From: UBA9547 sp043769845
GTDB lineage: Bacteria; Bacteroidota; Bacteroidia; Cytophagales; UBA9547
Direction of reading: 5' to 3'
Length of the DNA stretch: 16,507 nt
Assembly (NCBI GenBank): GCA_043769845.1
Contig: JAYVIX010000148.1
Span: 1 to 16,507, forward strand
Part shown: one piece after another, positions 7,632-16,442 of the stretch
Layout of the letters: each line of letters begins with the position of its first letter
Numbering within the stretch: position 1 is the first letter of the stretch
Notes under the pieces: model-generated
Told to the model about the DNA's origin: nothing
Seen by the model: the letters and a program-made list of their open reading frames with translations, nothing else
Databases searched by the model: none
Position numbers and translations under genes: made by a program

Positions 7632-9038
7632 ATGGCAAAAAAAGGTCTTTTATTCATTCTATTATTCGGTATTTTTATTTTTGGGTGTCGCTCTAAAAAA
7701 GCCATGTTGGCGAATGCACCCAAAAGTGAAGGACTTCGATCGTATACTTTCAAACCTGAAGTTTCAGAAGTGCGCATTCCGATTGATATTTCGATCAGTG
7801 GTATGGAACACGCGCTCAACAATCAGATGAAAGGTTTGCTTTTTGAAAATAATGGTCTGAAAGCGACCGACAATATCATGCTGGATGTGAAGGTTTGGAA
7901 AGATGCTGATGTGAAATTGGATGTAAAAGGCAACGAAATTTTTTATAAAGTGCCTCTGAAACTATGGTCGAAGGCATTGTTTCAGGCCAGCGTTTTAGGT
8001 ATGGATGTTTCGGAAGCGACCGAGTCGGAATGTAGCATCGAACTGTTTATGAAAAGCGCCATTTCGATTGATTCGCTTTGGAATGTACAAACCAAAACAA
8101 CTCTCGTTAATTACAATTGGATCAAAAAACCATTGATCAAAATTGGGCCATTGGAGCTGCCAGTGACATTATTAGCCGATTTGGTCATCAAAAATCAAAA
8201 AGACGAATTGCCCAAAAAGCTCGATGAAAGTCTGAAGTCGAATCTAAGTTTAAAACCTTTTGTAGAAAAGGCTTGGAACGAATTGCAAGAACCGATCGCG
8301 ATCAGTAACGATCCGCCACTTTGGTTAGTTATCAAACCTTTGAATCCTTTTATGACTCCGTTTGTAAGCAAAACGGGCAAATTCAGTTCCTCCGTAGGCA
8401 TTTCGGCCTATGTGGAAAGTGTGGTGGGAACAAAACCAGCGTCTCCATTTACCAAATTGCCCAATCTGAAATTTATTTCTACAGGAAACGACAAGTTTTC
8501 CATTTCGCTCACCAACGATATTTCCTATGCCACGGCTACCGAATTGGCCAAGAAAACATTATTGAACAAAGAGTTTGAATTCAGCAACGGAAAGCATAAA
8601 ATCACGATTTCCGACATCGAAATCTATCCTTCGAAAGACAAACTCACGGTGAAAGCAAGCATGATTGGCAGCCTAAACGGAACGGTTTATCTCAAAGGAA
8701 GGCCAAAATACGACAGTACTACAAAAGCTATCAGGCTGATAGATACCGAGTTTGACCTCGATTCGAAAAATAAGTTACTAAAAACGGCTGGATGGCTTTT
8801 GCATGGTGCACTTGAACGCAAACTGGAACCTTATCTGAGCTACCCGATAGGCGACAAGCTGAAAGAATCGGAAGAATTGATTAAAAAGAGCTTGACCAAT
8901 AACAGGTTGGATAAGAATATTTTAATGAACGGACAACTCGTAAAACTGGCTCCTCAAGAAATTGTCATCATGGAACAAGGCATCAAAACCATTGTAAAAG
9001 CAGAAGGCAAAATCGAAATTAAGGTCGAAGGATTTTGA
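7632..9038 (+). CDS. DUF4403 family lipoprotein
   Basis: A 468-residue protein starting MAKKGLLFILLFGIFIFGC, a lipoprotein signal with Cys19 as the probable lipidated residue. The residues after it (RSKKAML) lack the acidic pair of known Bacteroidota surface-export signals, so attachment facing the periplasm is more likely (inference). The rest matches DUF4403: an early RIPIDISISG-x-E-x-x-LN segment near 56-70, a central IKPLIKIGPLELPVT-like segment near 160-180, WLVIKPLNPFMTPF near 230-245, then beta/alpha-rich repeats with a late TEFDLDSKNKLLKTAGWLLHG segment near 375-395. DUF4403 proteins are widespread in Bacteroidota and their function is not known. The gene is flanked by the terminator at 7538-7573 and the hairpin at 9043-9070, so it is probably transcribed alone. 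No convincing promoter box was seen in the 58 bases before the ATG. Confidence 0.82.
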   Translation: MAKKGLLFILLFGIFIFGCRSKKAMLANAPKSEGLRSYTFKPEVSEVRIPIDISISGMEHALNNQMKGLLFENNGLKATDNIMLDVKVWKDADVKLDVKGNEIFYKVPLKLWSKALFQASVLGMDVSEATESECSIELFMKSAISIDSLWNVQTKTTLVNYNWIKKPLIKIGPLELPVTLLADLVIKNQKDELPKKLDESLKSNLSLKPFVEKAWNELQEPIAISNDPPLWLVIKPLNPFMTPFVSKTGKFSSSVGISAYVESVVGTKPASPFTKLPNLKFISTGNDKFSISLTNDISYATATELAKKTLLNKEFEFSNGKHKITISDIEIYPSKDKLTVKASMIGSLNGTVYLKGRPKYDSTTKAIRLIDTEFDLDSKNKLLKTAGWLLHGALERKLEPYLSYPIGDKLKESEELIKKSLTNNRLDKNILMNGQLVKLAPQEIVIMEQGIKTIVKAEGKIEIKVEGF

Positions 9039-9042
9039 TCTC

Positions 9043-9070
9043 AGTCGTCAGATACTAATTACTGACGACT
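9043..9070. terminator. Hairpin between convergent genes, overlapping the Uma2 stop codon
   Basis: A perfect 9-bp inverted repeat (AGTCGTCAG at 9043-9051, CTGACGACT at 9062-9070) has a 10-base loop. It starts 4 bases after the DUF4403 stop and its right arm covers the first two plus-strand bases of the Uma2 stop codon (9069-9071). There is no T-run on either side, so termination efficiency is uncertain. The same bases also read as period-7 units (AGATACT, AATTACT, GACGACT), linking the site to the heptamer arrays. Confidence 0.5.
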
Positions 9071-9650
9071 AATCCTCAAAAACCTCTTTCAAATCAATCT
9101 CCAACCCTGGCAATGTATTTACCTGCACTTTGTCGGAGGAAGTGAATTTGCGTACTAGACGGTATTTCTTGTTTTCTAGCACAAAAACATCTATAATGGC
9201 ATTGAGTGGGTCTACGATCCAGTATTCTCTGACTCCATATTCTTCATACAGATCGAATTTTTCATGTACATCCTTGTCGCGTGTACTTGGTGAAAGTATT
9301 TCGATGATAAAATCGGGAGCTCCTAGGCAACCTCTTTCGTCAATCTTAGCTGGATCGCAAATGACACACAAGTCGGGCTGGATGACTGTAGTGATCGTTT
9401 TTTCGTCCTTTGCTTTTACAAAACGTACATCAAATGGTGCATCAAAAAGTTGGCATTCTTTTTTCCACAGAAAATTGGACAAAAAATGTTGCAGATTACC
9501 ACTTATCCGCTGATGCTTACTAGCTGGCGCAGGACTCATCCTGACGATTTTTCCCTTGATCAGTTCTACCATTTCTGAAAACTGCCAAGTGAGATAATCG
9601 GCATAAGTGTACGACTTTGTCAGATCTAATTGGTTGATGTCGGTAATCAT
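9069..9650 (-). CDS. Uma2 family endonuclease (DUF820, PD-(D/E)XK fold)
   Basis: A 193-residue protein. The ATG at 9650 was chosen over an in-frame GTG at 9668, because the latter would lie at or before the start site expected from the promoter box at 9670-9677. Family motifs are clear: KGKIVRMSPAPASKHQRISG near 32-51 with H46, a QPDLCVICD strand with D93, the core DFIIEILSPSTRDKD with E117, then K131 and YEEYGVREYWIVDP at 135-148. D93 and E117 with nearby lysine correspond to the PD-(D/E)XK nuclease core. Uma2 proteins are abundant in cyanobacteria and Bacteroidota, often in many copies, and their biological role is unsettled; nuclease activity here is inferred. The gene starts 48 bases downstream of the recB stop on the same strand, but its own promoter-like box suggests separate expression. 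Confidence 0.88.
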   Translation of the reverse strand: MITDINQLDLTKSYTYADYLTWQFSEMVELIKGKIVRMSPAPASKHQRISGNLQHFLSNFLWKKECQLFDAPFDVRFVKAKDEKTITTVIQPDLCVICDPAKIDERGCLGAPDFIIEILSPSTRDKDVHEKFDLYEEYGVREYWIVDPLNAIIDVFVLENKKYRLVRKFTSSDKVQVNTLPGLEIDLKEVFED

Positions 9651-9669
9651 TACGCTTAGTTTTATCACA

Positions 9670-9677
9670 CAAAGATA
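9670..9677 (-). promoter_or_regulatory. Perfect Bacteroidota -7 box for the Uma2 gene
   Basis: On the minus strand the bases read TATCTTTG, an exact TAnnTTTG match, 19 bases before the ATG at 9650. A transcript start near 9663 would leave a short leader. No good TTTG -33 box is visible at the usual distance, since that stretch is AT-rich and falls on the end of recB. Confidence 0.5.
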
Positions 9678-9698
9678 ACCAGTTTTAAAGCGTTCGAT

Positions 9699-12600
9699 TT
9701 ATTTAAACGCCTTTTCTAATTCCTCAAATTCGTTTTTGCTAAACCTGTCAAAGAAAATGCCCGTATTTTGCTCGCTTCTCAGGCCACGCACAAACAGGTA
9801 AATACTGCCGCCAAAATGGGTTTCATAATCGAAATTAGGCAGTTTCTGAGCCAAATACCTGCACAAAGCCACCGTGTACATCATGTATTGCAAGTGGTAA
9901 TTGTTCTGGCTCATGGCTTGATCCAAGTTTTCAGCTTGATAAGCATTCAGGCTATTTCCTAGATAATTGGTTTTCCAATCTAGGATGTAGTATTTTTCAT
10001 TATACTGAAAGACTAAATCGATAAATCCGTTCATCAAACCTTCCAGACGCAAGTCGCTTTTGTAGTCGATATCAATTATTTTTGTCGAAACAGTTTTTAG
10101 TTTTTCGACCTGAATCTTTGTGTAATCGAAATAAAACTCTAGTTCGCTTATTTTATAGGCCACTTCAGAAAGCTTGAAACTGTCTGATTTTGTGTCGATT
10201 GTAGTATTGCAAATATGATGTAGCCATTGGTGGTACAGTTTTGCTTCGGTTTCTTGTGCCTCGTTCAGTTTATGCCCCCAACCGAGCGATTTTTGTGCCG
10301 CTTGATGGATCGTTTTGTCCCAACGGCTTTGATCTTGAAACGAAATGCGCTCCAAAATACCATGTACAAAGTTTCCAAAACCCGTTCCGCGTGGCATTTT
10401 CTGAAACACAAATTGCTCGAAAACATCGGTCGAAGCTTGCTCACTAGTAGTCGGAAAAACGGGTGAATGACTCGCAATGCTCGAATAACTCAGCACCGAC
10501 CATTGTTTGGCAAATTGCGAAGGTTTCGGATTGGGCAACACAATTGGCTGCAAATCGGCTTGCTCCAAATTGTAATCTGGCATGGTATCGAAACTCGCTT
10601 CGGTGACGTTGACAATCGGTTTGCCACTGTCTTTCCATTTCGAAACAAAATCAGCAATCGGGTTGTCGGTACGGGCTTTGCTATAAATCGCACAATAATA
10701 CACCGCCCGAGTGAGCGCTACATATATCAGACGTTTGTCTTCCTGTATCCATTGAATACTTTGCAAGTCTTTGGCTTCCAGATTGTTGTTTTCTTTGATC
10801 GAAATCGAATAAGCGTCTGCCGTTTTGTATCGCAGCGTTTTGACGAACGTTTTTTTGCTCGAATTTTCTTTGTCGAGGTACGGGGCAAATACCACATTGT
10901 AGGCCAAACCTTTTGACTTGTGAATGGTGACGATACTTACCGCATTTTCGTCATTTTCGAGGCGTTGCTCAAAATTCCCTTCCACATTGATTCCTCCATT
11001 TCTTGCTCTTTCGGCCCAGTCGATCAGTTCTTCAAGGCTCAGTTTGAAACGATTTTGCTGGTTCTGAAGCAATTCAATCAAGTGAATCAGATTGGTAATC
11101 AGGCGTTGTCCGTTTTTCTGATTCGCCTTCAGCAGATTGCCACGCAAGTTGTAGGTTTTCAGTACTTGCTGAAACATGCTGTAGACACCATTGGCATTGA
11201 AAGTGGTTTTGAAATCGTGAAAATGTAGGATTTCTTTTTCGAGGTCGATGAGCGGTATTTCGTAAAATTGGTCGATAAATAAAGGCGTACCCAAGGCTTT
11301 GCGCACCGCATTATCGTTTATTTCCAAAATTGCTTTTAGGATGTAAATCGCATAGGAGGATACTTCCGAATCGAATATCTTGGCATCGTTTACCACCACC
11401 GCTGGGATTCCTTTTTTGCCTAAAGCTTGTTTTACCAATCGGCCTTCTCGGTTCGATTTTACCAAAATGCCTATATCGCTTGGGATCAGATTTCGTTCAA
11501 TTCCTTTTTCGTGTATTTTGAAACCTGTTACCAACAATTGCAAAATCTTCGAAACCAAATGCGGTACTAATTGGGGTTTGTTTTTGTATGCAAACGCTTC
11601 AAAACTAGGTACTTCTGTTCCTGATGCATTTGTTAAGTTTCCCAAACTTGTTTTGCCACATTCTACTTGGGTGTATTCTATATCGGGGTCGCTAAACGGA
11701 TTTTCGATGTCGAAAAACGCATTCAGATTGTCGAGCAAGGATTGGTTACTTCTGAAATTAGATTTCATGGTAAACGTTTCGGCCATCGCACGAGCTTGTT
11801 TGTAGGTATCCAAATCGGCCTTTCGAAAGGCATAAATGGATTGTTTCGGATCGCCAATGTAGAACAGGATACTGCCAGCTTCTTTGCTAAATGCGGTCGA
11901 GAAAATCTCGTATTGTAGCTTGTCGGTGTCTTGAAATTCGTCAATAAAAATGGCTTTGTATTTATCGCGCAGGCCTTGTACGAGTTGCTGGTTGTTGCTA
12001 GCCGTGACGGCTTTATGCAGGTTTTGAATCAGGTCATCAAAGGTTTGAAGATTGCGCCTCGTTTTGATTTGTTGTAATTCTAATCCAATATCTTCGGCTG
12101 CTTTTTTGTAGAAAGTAGTCAGGATTCGTTTTGAAAACTCACTCAGTTCGGTATTGGCCTGATCGTATTGGCTGGCCAGTTCTTGAAAATGGGCATTGAA
12201 AGCATCTTGTTTTTTTGATTTTTTTAATTGCTCCAAAAAATCGTCCAAATTGTTCAGCGTAGATTCAATGGAGCTGTGATAGTTTTTGTAAAAATTAGTA
12301 TTCTTGTTTTGCGCAGAGACTGCTTTTAATATATTAGATGAATTATTATTCATATAACTCGTAAGCGTTTTTCTGGCTGTTTCCTTTTGCTGTACTTGTA
12401 TTTGTTCGCGGTTTACTATTTCGGCTACGTCCATTTCGGCATCTAGCACGGTGTCGCTCAGTTTTCGACCACTCAGTATTTCTTTGCTCAGTTCGAGCAG
12501 GAAACCTTGCGAAAAACCATAATTGAGCAATATTTCGAGTAATTCTTTGGGCAGCGTAGTGATATTTTTTCGCCAGACGATGTGCAAGGCTTCCTGATGA

Positions 12601-13046
12601 ATTTCCGAAATATCGGTCATCATTTTCAGGTCGAAGTTTTGCTTGGTTTCGAAAGCAAATTCTTTGAGCGAACGGGCACAAAAGCCGTGAATGGTAAAAA
12701 TGGCCACTTCGTCCAGCATAGCCACGGCTTCGTTCAGCGTGTTGCGGATTTCAGTTTTCGATTTGCCACATTCATCCAAATAATGTTTAATTCCTTCTTC
12801 ACTAATTGCCTCAGAATCTTGACTGTACAGCCAAGCCTGATACACAAAATGTCGGATTCTGCTTTTCAGTTCTTCCACCGCAGCTTCGGTAAACGTCACC
12901 ATCAGGATTTGATTGATCTTGATGTTTTTTTCGATCAAAAGCCTAAGTGCCAAAATACCAACCGAATACGTTTTGCCGGTGCCTGCGCTGGCTTCTACTA
13001 GTTTGCAACCTTCGAGCGCAATGGTGTTGACGTTGAAATTATTCAT
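9699..13046 (-). CDS. recB: Exodeoxyribonuclease V beta subunit RecB
   Basis: A 1,115-residue protein close to the E. coli length (1,180). It is the 3'-5' SF1A helicase and nuclease subunit of RecBC(D), which resects double-strand breaks for RecA loading. Helicase motifs in order: Walker A ASAGTGKT at 19-26, VTFTEAA with ELKSRIR (motif Ia), FIDEFQDTD near 365-375 (Walker B), YIGDPKQSIYAFRKAD (motif III), VTIHKSKGL near 700 (motif V) and RLIYVALTRA near 773 (motif VI). The C-terminal nuclease keeps every expected catalytic residue: H895 (GNFVHGIL), D1010 (GFIDLVF), D1023 and K1025 (YYILDWKTN), followed by the RecB-typical YHLQYMMYTVALCRYL and HFGGSIYLFVRG. It is therefore RecB and not a plain UvrD or an AddA. 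Its ATG overlaps the end of recC by 8 bases, implying translational coupling. No recD follows. Confidence 0.97.
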   Translation of the reverse strand: MNNFNVNTIALEGCKLVEASAGTGKTYSVGILALRLLIEKNIKINQILMVTFTEAAVEELKSRIRHFVYQAWLYSQDSEAISEEGIKHYLDECGKSKTEIRNTLNEAVAMLDEVAIFTIHGFCARSLKEFAFETKQNFDLKMMTDISEIHQEALHIVWRKNITTLPKELLEILLNYGFSQGFLLELSKEILSGRKLSDTVLDAEMDVAEIVNREQIQVQQKETARKTLTSYMNNNSSNILKAVSAQNKNTNFYKNYHSSIESTLNNLDDFLEQLKKSKKQDAFNAHFQELASQYDQANTELSEFSKRILTTFYKKAAEDIGLELQQIKTRRNLQTFDDLIQNLHKAVTASNNQQLVQGLRDKYKAIFIDEFQDTDKLQYEIFSTAFSKEAGSILFYIGDPKQSIYAFRKADLDTYKQARAMAETFTMKSNFRSNQSLLDNLNAFFDIENPFSDPDIEYTQVECGKTSLGNLTNASGTEVPSFEAFAYKNKPQLVPHLVSKILQLLVTGFKIHEKGIERNLIPSDIGILVKSNREGRLVKQALGKKGIPAVVVNDAKIFDSEVSSYAIYILKAILEINDNAVRKALGTPLFIDQFYEIPLIDLEKEILHFHDFKTTFNANGVYSMFQQVLKTYNLRGNLLKANQKNGQRLITNLIHLIELLQNQQNRFKLSLEELIDWAERARNGGINVEGNFEQRLENDENAVSIVTIHKSKGLAYNVVFAPYLDKENSSKKTFVKTLRYKTADAYSISIKENNNLEAKDLQSIQWIQEDKRLIYVALTRAVYYCAIYSKARTDNPIADFVSKWKDSGKPIVNVTEASFDTMPDYNLEQADLQPIVLPNPKPSQFAKQWSVLSYSSIASHSPVFPTTSEQASTDVFEQFVFQKMPRGTGFGNFVHGILERISFQDQSRWDKTIHQAAQKSLGWGHKLNEAQETEAKLYHQWLHHICNTTIDTKSDSFKLSEVAYKISELEFYFDYTKIQVEKLKTVSTKIIDIDYKSDLRLEGLMNGFIDLVFQYNEKYYILDWKTNYLGNSLNAYQAENLDQAMSQNNYHLQYMMYTVALCRYLAQKLPNFDYETHFGGSIYLFVRGLRSEQNTGIFFDRFSKNEFEELEKAFK

Positions 13047-16000
13047 TGCTAGTAACGTTGGTCAGAAAGTAGGTTTTTAAAGGATTGTAAAGAACTTCGA
13101 GGTCTGAAATAATGTCGATATCCAACTCGGTTTCGAGGCCGTTTAGTTTTTTGAGTGCTTGCAAATACGGATCAAAATCCAGGCCTGGGTTATTTTCGTC
13201 ATTGAGTTTGTTTTTCAGATTTTGCAAAAAAACATCGTCCTCTTCATCGGGTTTGCGTTTGTTCCAAAGTTCATAAAACTCGCGGTGCAACACAGGTTTG
13301 GCTTTCGCCTGCGCTTCGGTATAAAAAATTTCAAGACTGTTTAGGATTTCAAGGGCTTCGGTTTTGCTTTTGATCGTGGTTTCGATTATTTTGATGTCGT
13401 TGTTGATTTCATACACCAAAAACGATTTCAGATCGACTCCACTAGCCAACAACACGAGGTGCTTGATCCAAACTCCAAGGGCATATTTTACCGTCTTTTT
13501 CGAAAAACATACTTCGATTATTCGGGTTTGATTGTCGGCCAAGTACACTGGCAAATCGTATTGGAGCGTGCTATTGTTCAGTTTCAGTTCGCCTTGTAGT
13601 CTTGTTTCTACAAAGTCTTTGCCCAATTCTTGAAATACATTTTTGAACGGTGCTACTTTTTTTTGCATCGCTTCAATGGCCACCAAGCCCATATTGGCCA
13701 ATGGCAATTCGCCTTTTTGCTTCCGCGTAGCGATCAGTTTTGGATCCACTTCATGTTGAAGCAAAAAGCTTTTGTACTGCCATGCGTCCAGTTTGTTTAG
13801 TTCGAAGATTTCCGATTCGGGCACGAGCAGGTTTTCGTCTTGATAATAAATGCCGAGTGCGTGGTTGAAATAAAACTTGGTCGGATCCACAATAGCTGCA
13901 ATCAGATGGTTCAATTTTAGTAGTTCTTCCGTTTTGGATGCACTGTTTTTAGTGGCTAAAAGCTGAATCTGATTCGTGTCTGAATAATAGTTGAAATAAG
14001 TGTACAGTTTGGGATGTTCGGCCGTGTTGTACAAGGCACTAAAACCATGTAACGGATGCTGCACCACTAGTTTTTCTTTGACCGAAACGGTACTGTGTTG
14101 TTGAATATAGTTGAGTAATTCTTCAATCAATATCGAAGGTTCTTTGTGCGAATTGTCTTTCGAACTGCGTCCTATGTAGCTCAGATAGAAGCACTTTTCG
14201 GACGAAAGAAGCGCTTCGAGAAACAGGTATTTATCGTTGAGTTTGCTACTACGGTCGCCTTTGGTTGGTTTGCGTGCCATTAGGTCGAAGCCTAACAAAG
14301 TGTCTTGTCTCGGGAAATCTTTGCTATTCATTCCCATGATGGCCACCACTTTGAACGGAATACTGCGCATGGGCAAGGTCGAACAAAAAGTGATATTTCC
14401 TTTCAAAAACCCTTTGTTGCTGGCGTTGGCTTTCAATATCGAGTCGATGGATTGAATAAAAACGCCACGCGGGATAATTTCATTGGCCAGTTCGGTGAGT
14501 TCCAGCAAATAATCGAGACGGTTCATAACCATATCAAGGCCTTCGTTTTCGGTTTCGCTGCCTAATAGATGTTCGGCTATTTGCTGAATGTACATGCGCC
14601 ATTGAAGCAAAGTGCGAGGTTTGCTGCCATCTTCGACCAATTGCTGGATATTGCGCAAAAAAGCCACAAAACGCAAGATTTCGAACGCATCGGCTCCTTC
14701 CAGTGCATCGTAGCAGAGCACGTCATGGTTGTTGAACTCGTACATGTGGCCACCTTTCATCGCGATGCCTAATACAATGCGTTCGAGCCCAGCTTGCCAA
14801 CTTACCAAATGGGTTTCGGTGGCATCGGTTGGGTTGTTCCAGCCAAAGCGGATATTGGTTTCGTTTACTACTTTTCGGATCAACTGGGTATTGGTGATTT
14901 TGTATTGATCGGTGACTAGTTTATAGTCAAGAAGTTGCAAGATTTTTTCGGAAGTAAATTCGTAATTGGTCAGCTCTAACAAGGCAAATAATACTGCCAC
15001 AAGGTCTTCGCTTTGTTGCAAATCTCGATCCGAAAGCGAGTACGGCAGACGATAAGGTGCATTGTCGAATATAGATTGAATATAAGGACTGTACGTTTCG
15101 ATATTTGGCACCATCACCAAGATCTGATGCGGAGCCATGTCTGGGTTTTCGCTCAGCGTTTTCACCAAATAGTTGTACAACACTTCCACTTCGCGGGCTT
15201 CCGAATGGCACGATTCTATTTTGATACTTTGGTCTGAAAGCAACTCTTCCGAAACTTTCAGCAAATCTTCGGGAGCCGTGTTGTAGTATATTTCATGCTG
15301 TACGAGTCCCAAAAGTGTATCGGCCGAAGGGATTTTACTTTCCAAAGTGGCATGACCATTGATAAATTCTTCTTGTTCAAACAAAGTCGAAAACAATTGT
15401 TGCCCTAGTTTTCCCCAACTAGTCAGCAAATCGTTGCCGATCAGGAACGAATCTGGATCTATTTGTTTGTACCTATACCTCAGCTTCTGGATTTCTTTGG
15501 CCGAACGATAATCGTACCAATATTCCTCGGGTGCAGGGTTGAGGAAATAAAAACGAACGTCCACCACTTTGCCCAGCTCATGGAAAAACTCGATGTGGTA
15601 ATTGGTCAGTACCGAAATACCAAAAACTGATATGACAGGAAAGTGCTTTTGAAGAAGCGTCTGAAAATCTTCTTCTTTCAGTTTCTGAATCAAAGCATCT
15701 TTCAACTGAGTACGATCGAGCGGTTTGCCCAGTTTGGTGCGCATCTTTTGCCACAAATACGCTTGCCATACCTCGATCGGTTCCTCCTTGTCGATGAGTT
15801 GATCTTGGTTCCAAGCTTTAATATGGGCAGGTCGGTAAATGACCATCTGGTCGTACAAGTCGGCAATCTTGATCGCCAATTGCATTCGTTTTACATCGTT
15901 GCTTTCGTAATTGGTTTGTGGTTCGTTTGTAGTTGGAAGTTCGTTCGTTTCAGGTTCAAAGTTCAACGTTATTTGCATTTCGTTGATTACTTTGCCTTTT

Positions 16001-16401
16001 GAACCTTTCGATTTCGGGTCTTCGGCCTTAGGAACCTGCACCTTGAGCCTAGTACCTTGGGTGTAATACTGACTTACGGCTGGAAAACGTTCCACATACT
16101 CATCTTCATCGAGCAGAAAATATAGTAGCCATTTGATCTTGTCGGGGCTCATTTTGAAATGCTCCGTCACCTTGGCCATTTGTGCCATTTCGAGCACAAT
16201 ATCATTAGGCTTTTTGTATTCGAAATTGGCAAAAACGCCCGTCTTGCGTGCGATTTCCATCGACACCCATTGCTGCATTCCCTCCGTTTGGGTCACGATC
16301 AGTTCGGGAGTAAAGACGGGTTTCTTTACCTTTTGCAAATCATCCGCCAACTGGTCGAGCAGCGCACTCAGCTCGTTCGAAAAATAAAGACTTATTGACA
16401 T
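13039..16401 (-). CDS. recC: Exodeoxyribonuclease V gamma subunit RecC
   Basis: A 1,120-residue protein, about the E. coli length (1,122). RecC holds RecB, splits the DNA strands and, in E. coli, scans for Chi through helicase- and nuclease-like folds that have lost catalysis. Recognised segments: the N-terminal LIVTQTEGMQQWVSMEIARK (35-54), IADLYDQMVIYRP (179-191), CHSEAREVEVLYNYL before the second helicase-like domain, LPYSLSDR, and the strongly RecC-specific stretch near 685-765 containing GMNSKDFPRQ, LLGFDLMARKPTKGDRS and LFLEALLSSEKCFYLSYIGRS. Residues about 115-167 are a low-complexity, hydrophilic insertion (KAEDPKSKGSKGK, then TNELPTTNEPQTN) between conserved blocks; it is partly encoded by heptamer-repeat DNA. 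It is first in an apparent recC-recB operon. The upstream region holds heptamers and a palindromic repeat, with no clear TAnnTTTG box in view. Confidence 0.96.
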   Translation of the reverse strand: MSISLYFSNELSALLDQLADDLQKVKKPVFTPELIVTQTEGMQQWVSMEIARKTGVFANFEYKKPNDIVLEMAQMAKVTEHFKMSPDKIKWLLYFLLDEDEYVERFPAVSQYYTQGTRLKVQVPKAEDPKSKGSKGKVINEMQITLNFEPETNELPTTNEPQTNYESNDVKRMQLAIKIADLYDQMVIYRPAHIKAWNQDQLIDKEEPIEVWQAYLWQKMRTKLGKPLDRTQLKDALIQKLKEEDFQTLLQKHFPVISVFGISVLTNYHIEFFHELGKVVDVRFYFLNPAPEEYWYDYRSAKEIQKLRYRYKQIDPDSFLIGNDLLTSWGKLGQQLFSTLFEQEEFINGHATLESKIPSADTLLGLVQHEIYYNTAPEDLLKVSEELLSDQSIKIESCHSEAREVEVLYNYLVKTLSENPDMAPHQILVMVPNIETYSPYIQSIFDNAPYRLPYSLSDRDLQQSEDLVAVLFALLELTNYEFTSEKILQLLDYKLVTDQYKITNTQLIRKVVNETNIRFGWNNPTDATETHLVSWQAGLERIVLGIAMKGGHMYEFNNHDVLCYDALEGADAFEILRFVAFLRNIQQLVEDGSKPRTLLQWRMYIQQIAEHLLGSETENEGLDMVMNRLDYLLELTELANEIIPRGVFIQSIDSILKANASNKGFLKGNITFCSTLPMRSIPFKVVAIMGMNSKDFPRQDTLLGFDLMARKPTKGDRSSKLNDKYLFLEALLSSEKCFYLSYIGRSSKDNSHKEPSILIEELLNYIQQHSTVSVKEKLVVQHPLHGFSALYNTAEHPKLYTYFNYYSDTNQIQLLATKNSASKTEELLKLNHLIAAIVDPTKFYFNHALGIYYQDENLLVPESEIFELNKLDAWQYKSFLLQHEVDPKLIATRKQKGELPLANMGLVAIEAMQKKVAPFKNVFQELGKDFVETRLQGELKLNNSTLQYDLPVYLADNQTRIIEVCFSKKTVKYALGVWIKHLVLLASGVDLKSFLVYEINNDIKIIETTIKSKTEALEILNSLEIFYTEAQAKAKPVLHREFYELWNKRKPDEEDDVFLQNLKNKLNDENNPGLDFDPYLQALKKLNGLETELDIDIISDLEVLYNPLKTYFLTNVTSNE
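15907..15974. repeat. Degenerate GTTNNNN heptamer array inside recC
   Basis: On the plus strand GTT recurs at 15914, 15925, 15932, 15939, 15947, 15954, 15961 and 15968, mostly 7 bases apart. Examples are GTTTGTA, GTTGGAA, GTTTCAG, GTTCAAA and GTTCAAC. Extra 4-base GTTC units at 15921 and 15943 interrupt the period. The array is in frame in recC and encodes the TNELPTTNEPQTN part of the insertion. Confidence 0.7.
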
Positions 16402-16404
16402 TCT

Positions 16405-16430
16405 GTTAAGTTCAATGTTTGAAGTTCATG
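16405..16430. repeat. Degenerate GTTNNNN heptamers just upstream of recC
   Basis: GTTCAAT (16410-16416), GTTTGAA (16417-16423) and GTTCATG (16424-16430) follow a 5-base GTTAA. They start 4 bases outside the recC start codon, so they form the leader of the recC mRNA. The units match the array inside recC (GTTCAAA, GTTCAAC). Confidence 0.55.
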
Positions 16431-16442
16431 CCTGTTTTACCG

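Noticed and set aside
9651..9668. GTG start adding six residues to the Uma2 protein
   Set aside because: The perfect -7 box at 9670-9677 implies transcription starts after this GTG; the ATG at 9650 gives the usual family N-terminus.
12582..13001. 139-codon plus-strand open frame inside recB
   Set aside because: It lies wholly antisense to a strongly conserved recB segment and its translation shows no recognisable motif or signal. The same applies to the open frames at 10467-10916, 11380-11805 and 15643-16002.
9699..16401. Reading the two large minus-strand genes as AddAB or as a new helicase-nuclease defence pair
   Set aside because: The partner has the RecC-specific GFDLM-x-x-KP-x-x-GDRS region and no AddB iron-sulphur cysteines, and the helicase has the RecB nuclease signature with YYILDWKTN. 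Ordinary RecBC explains both.
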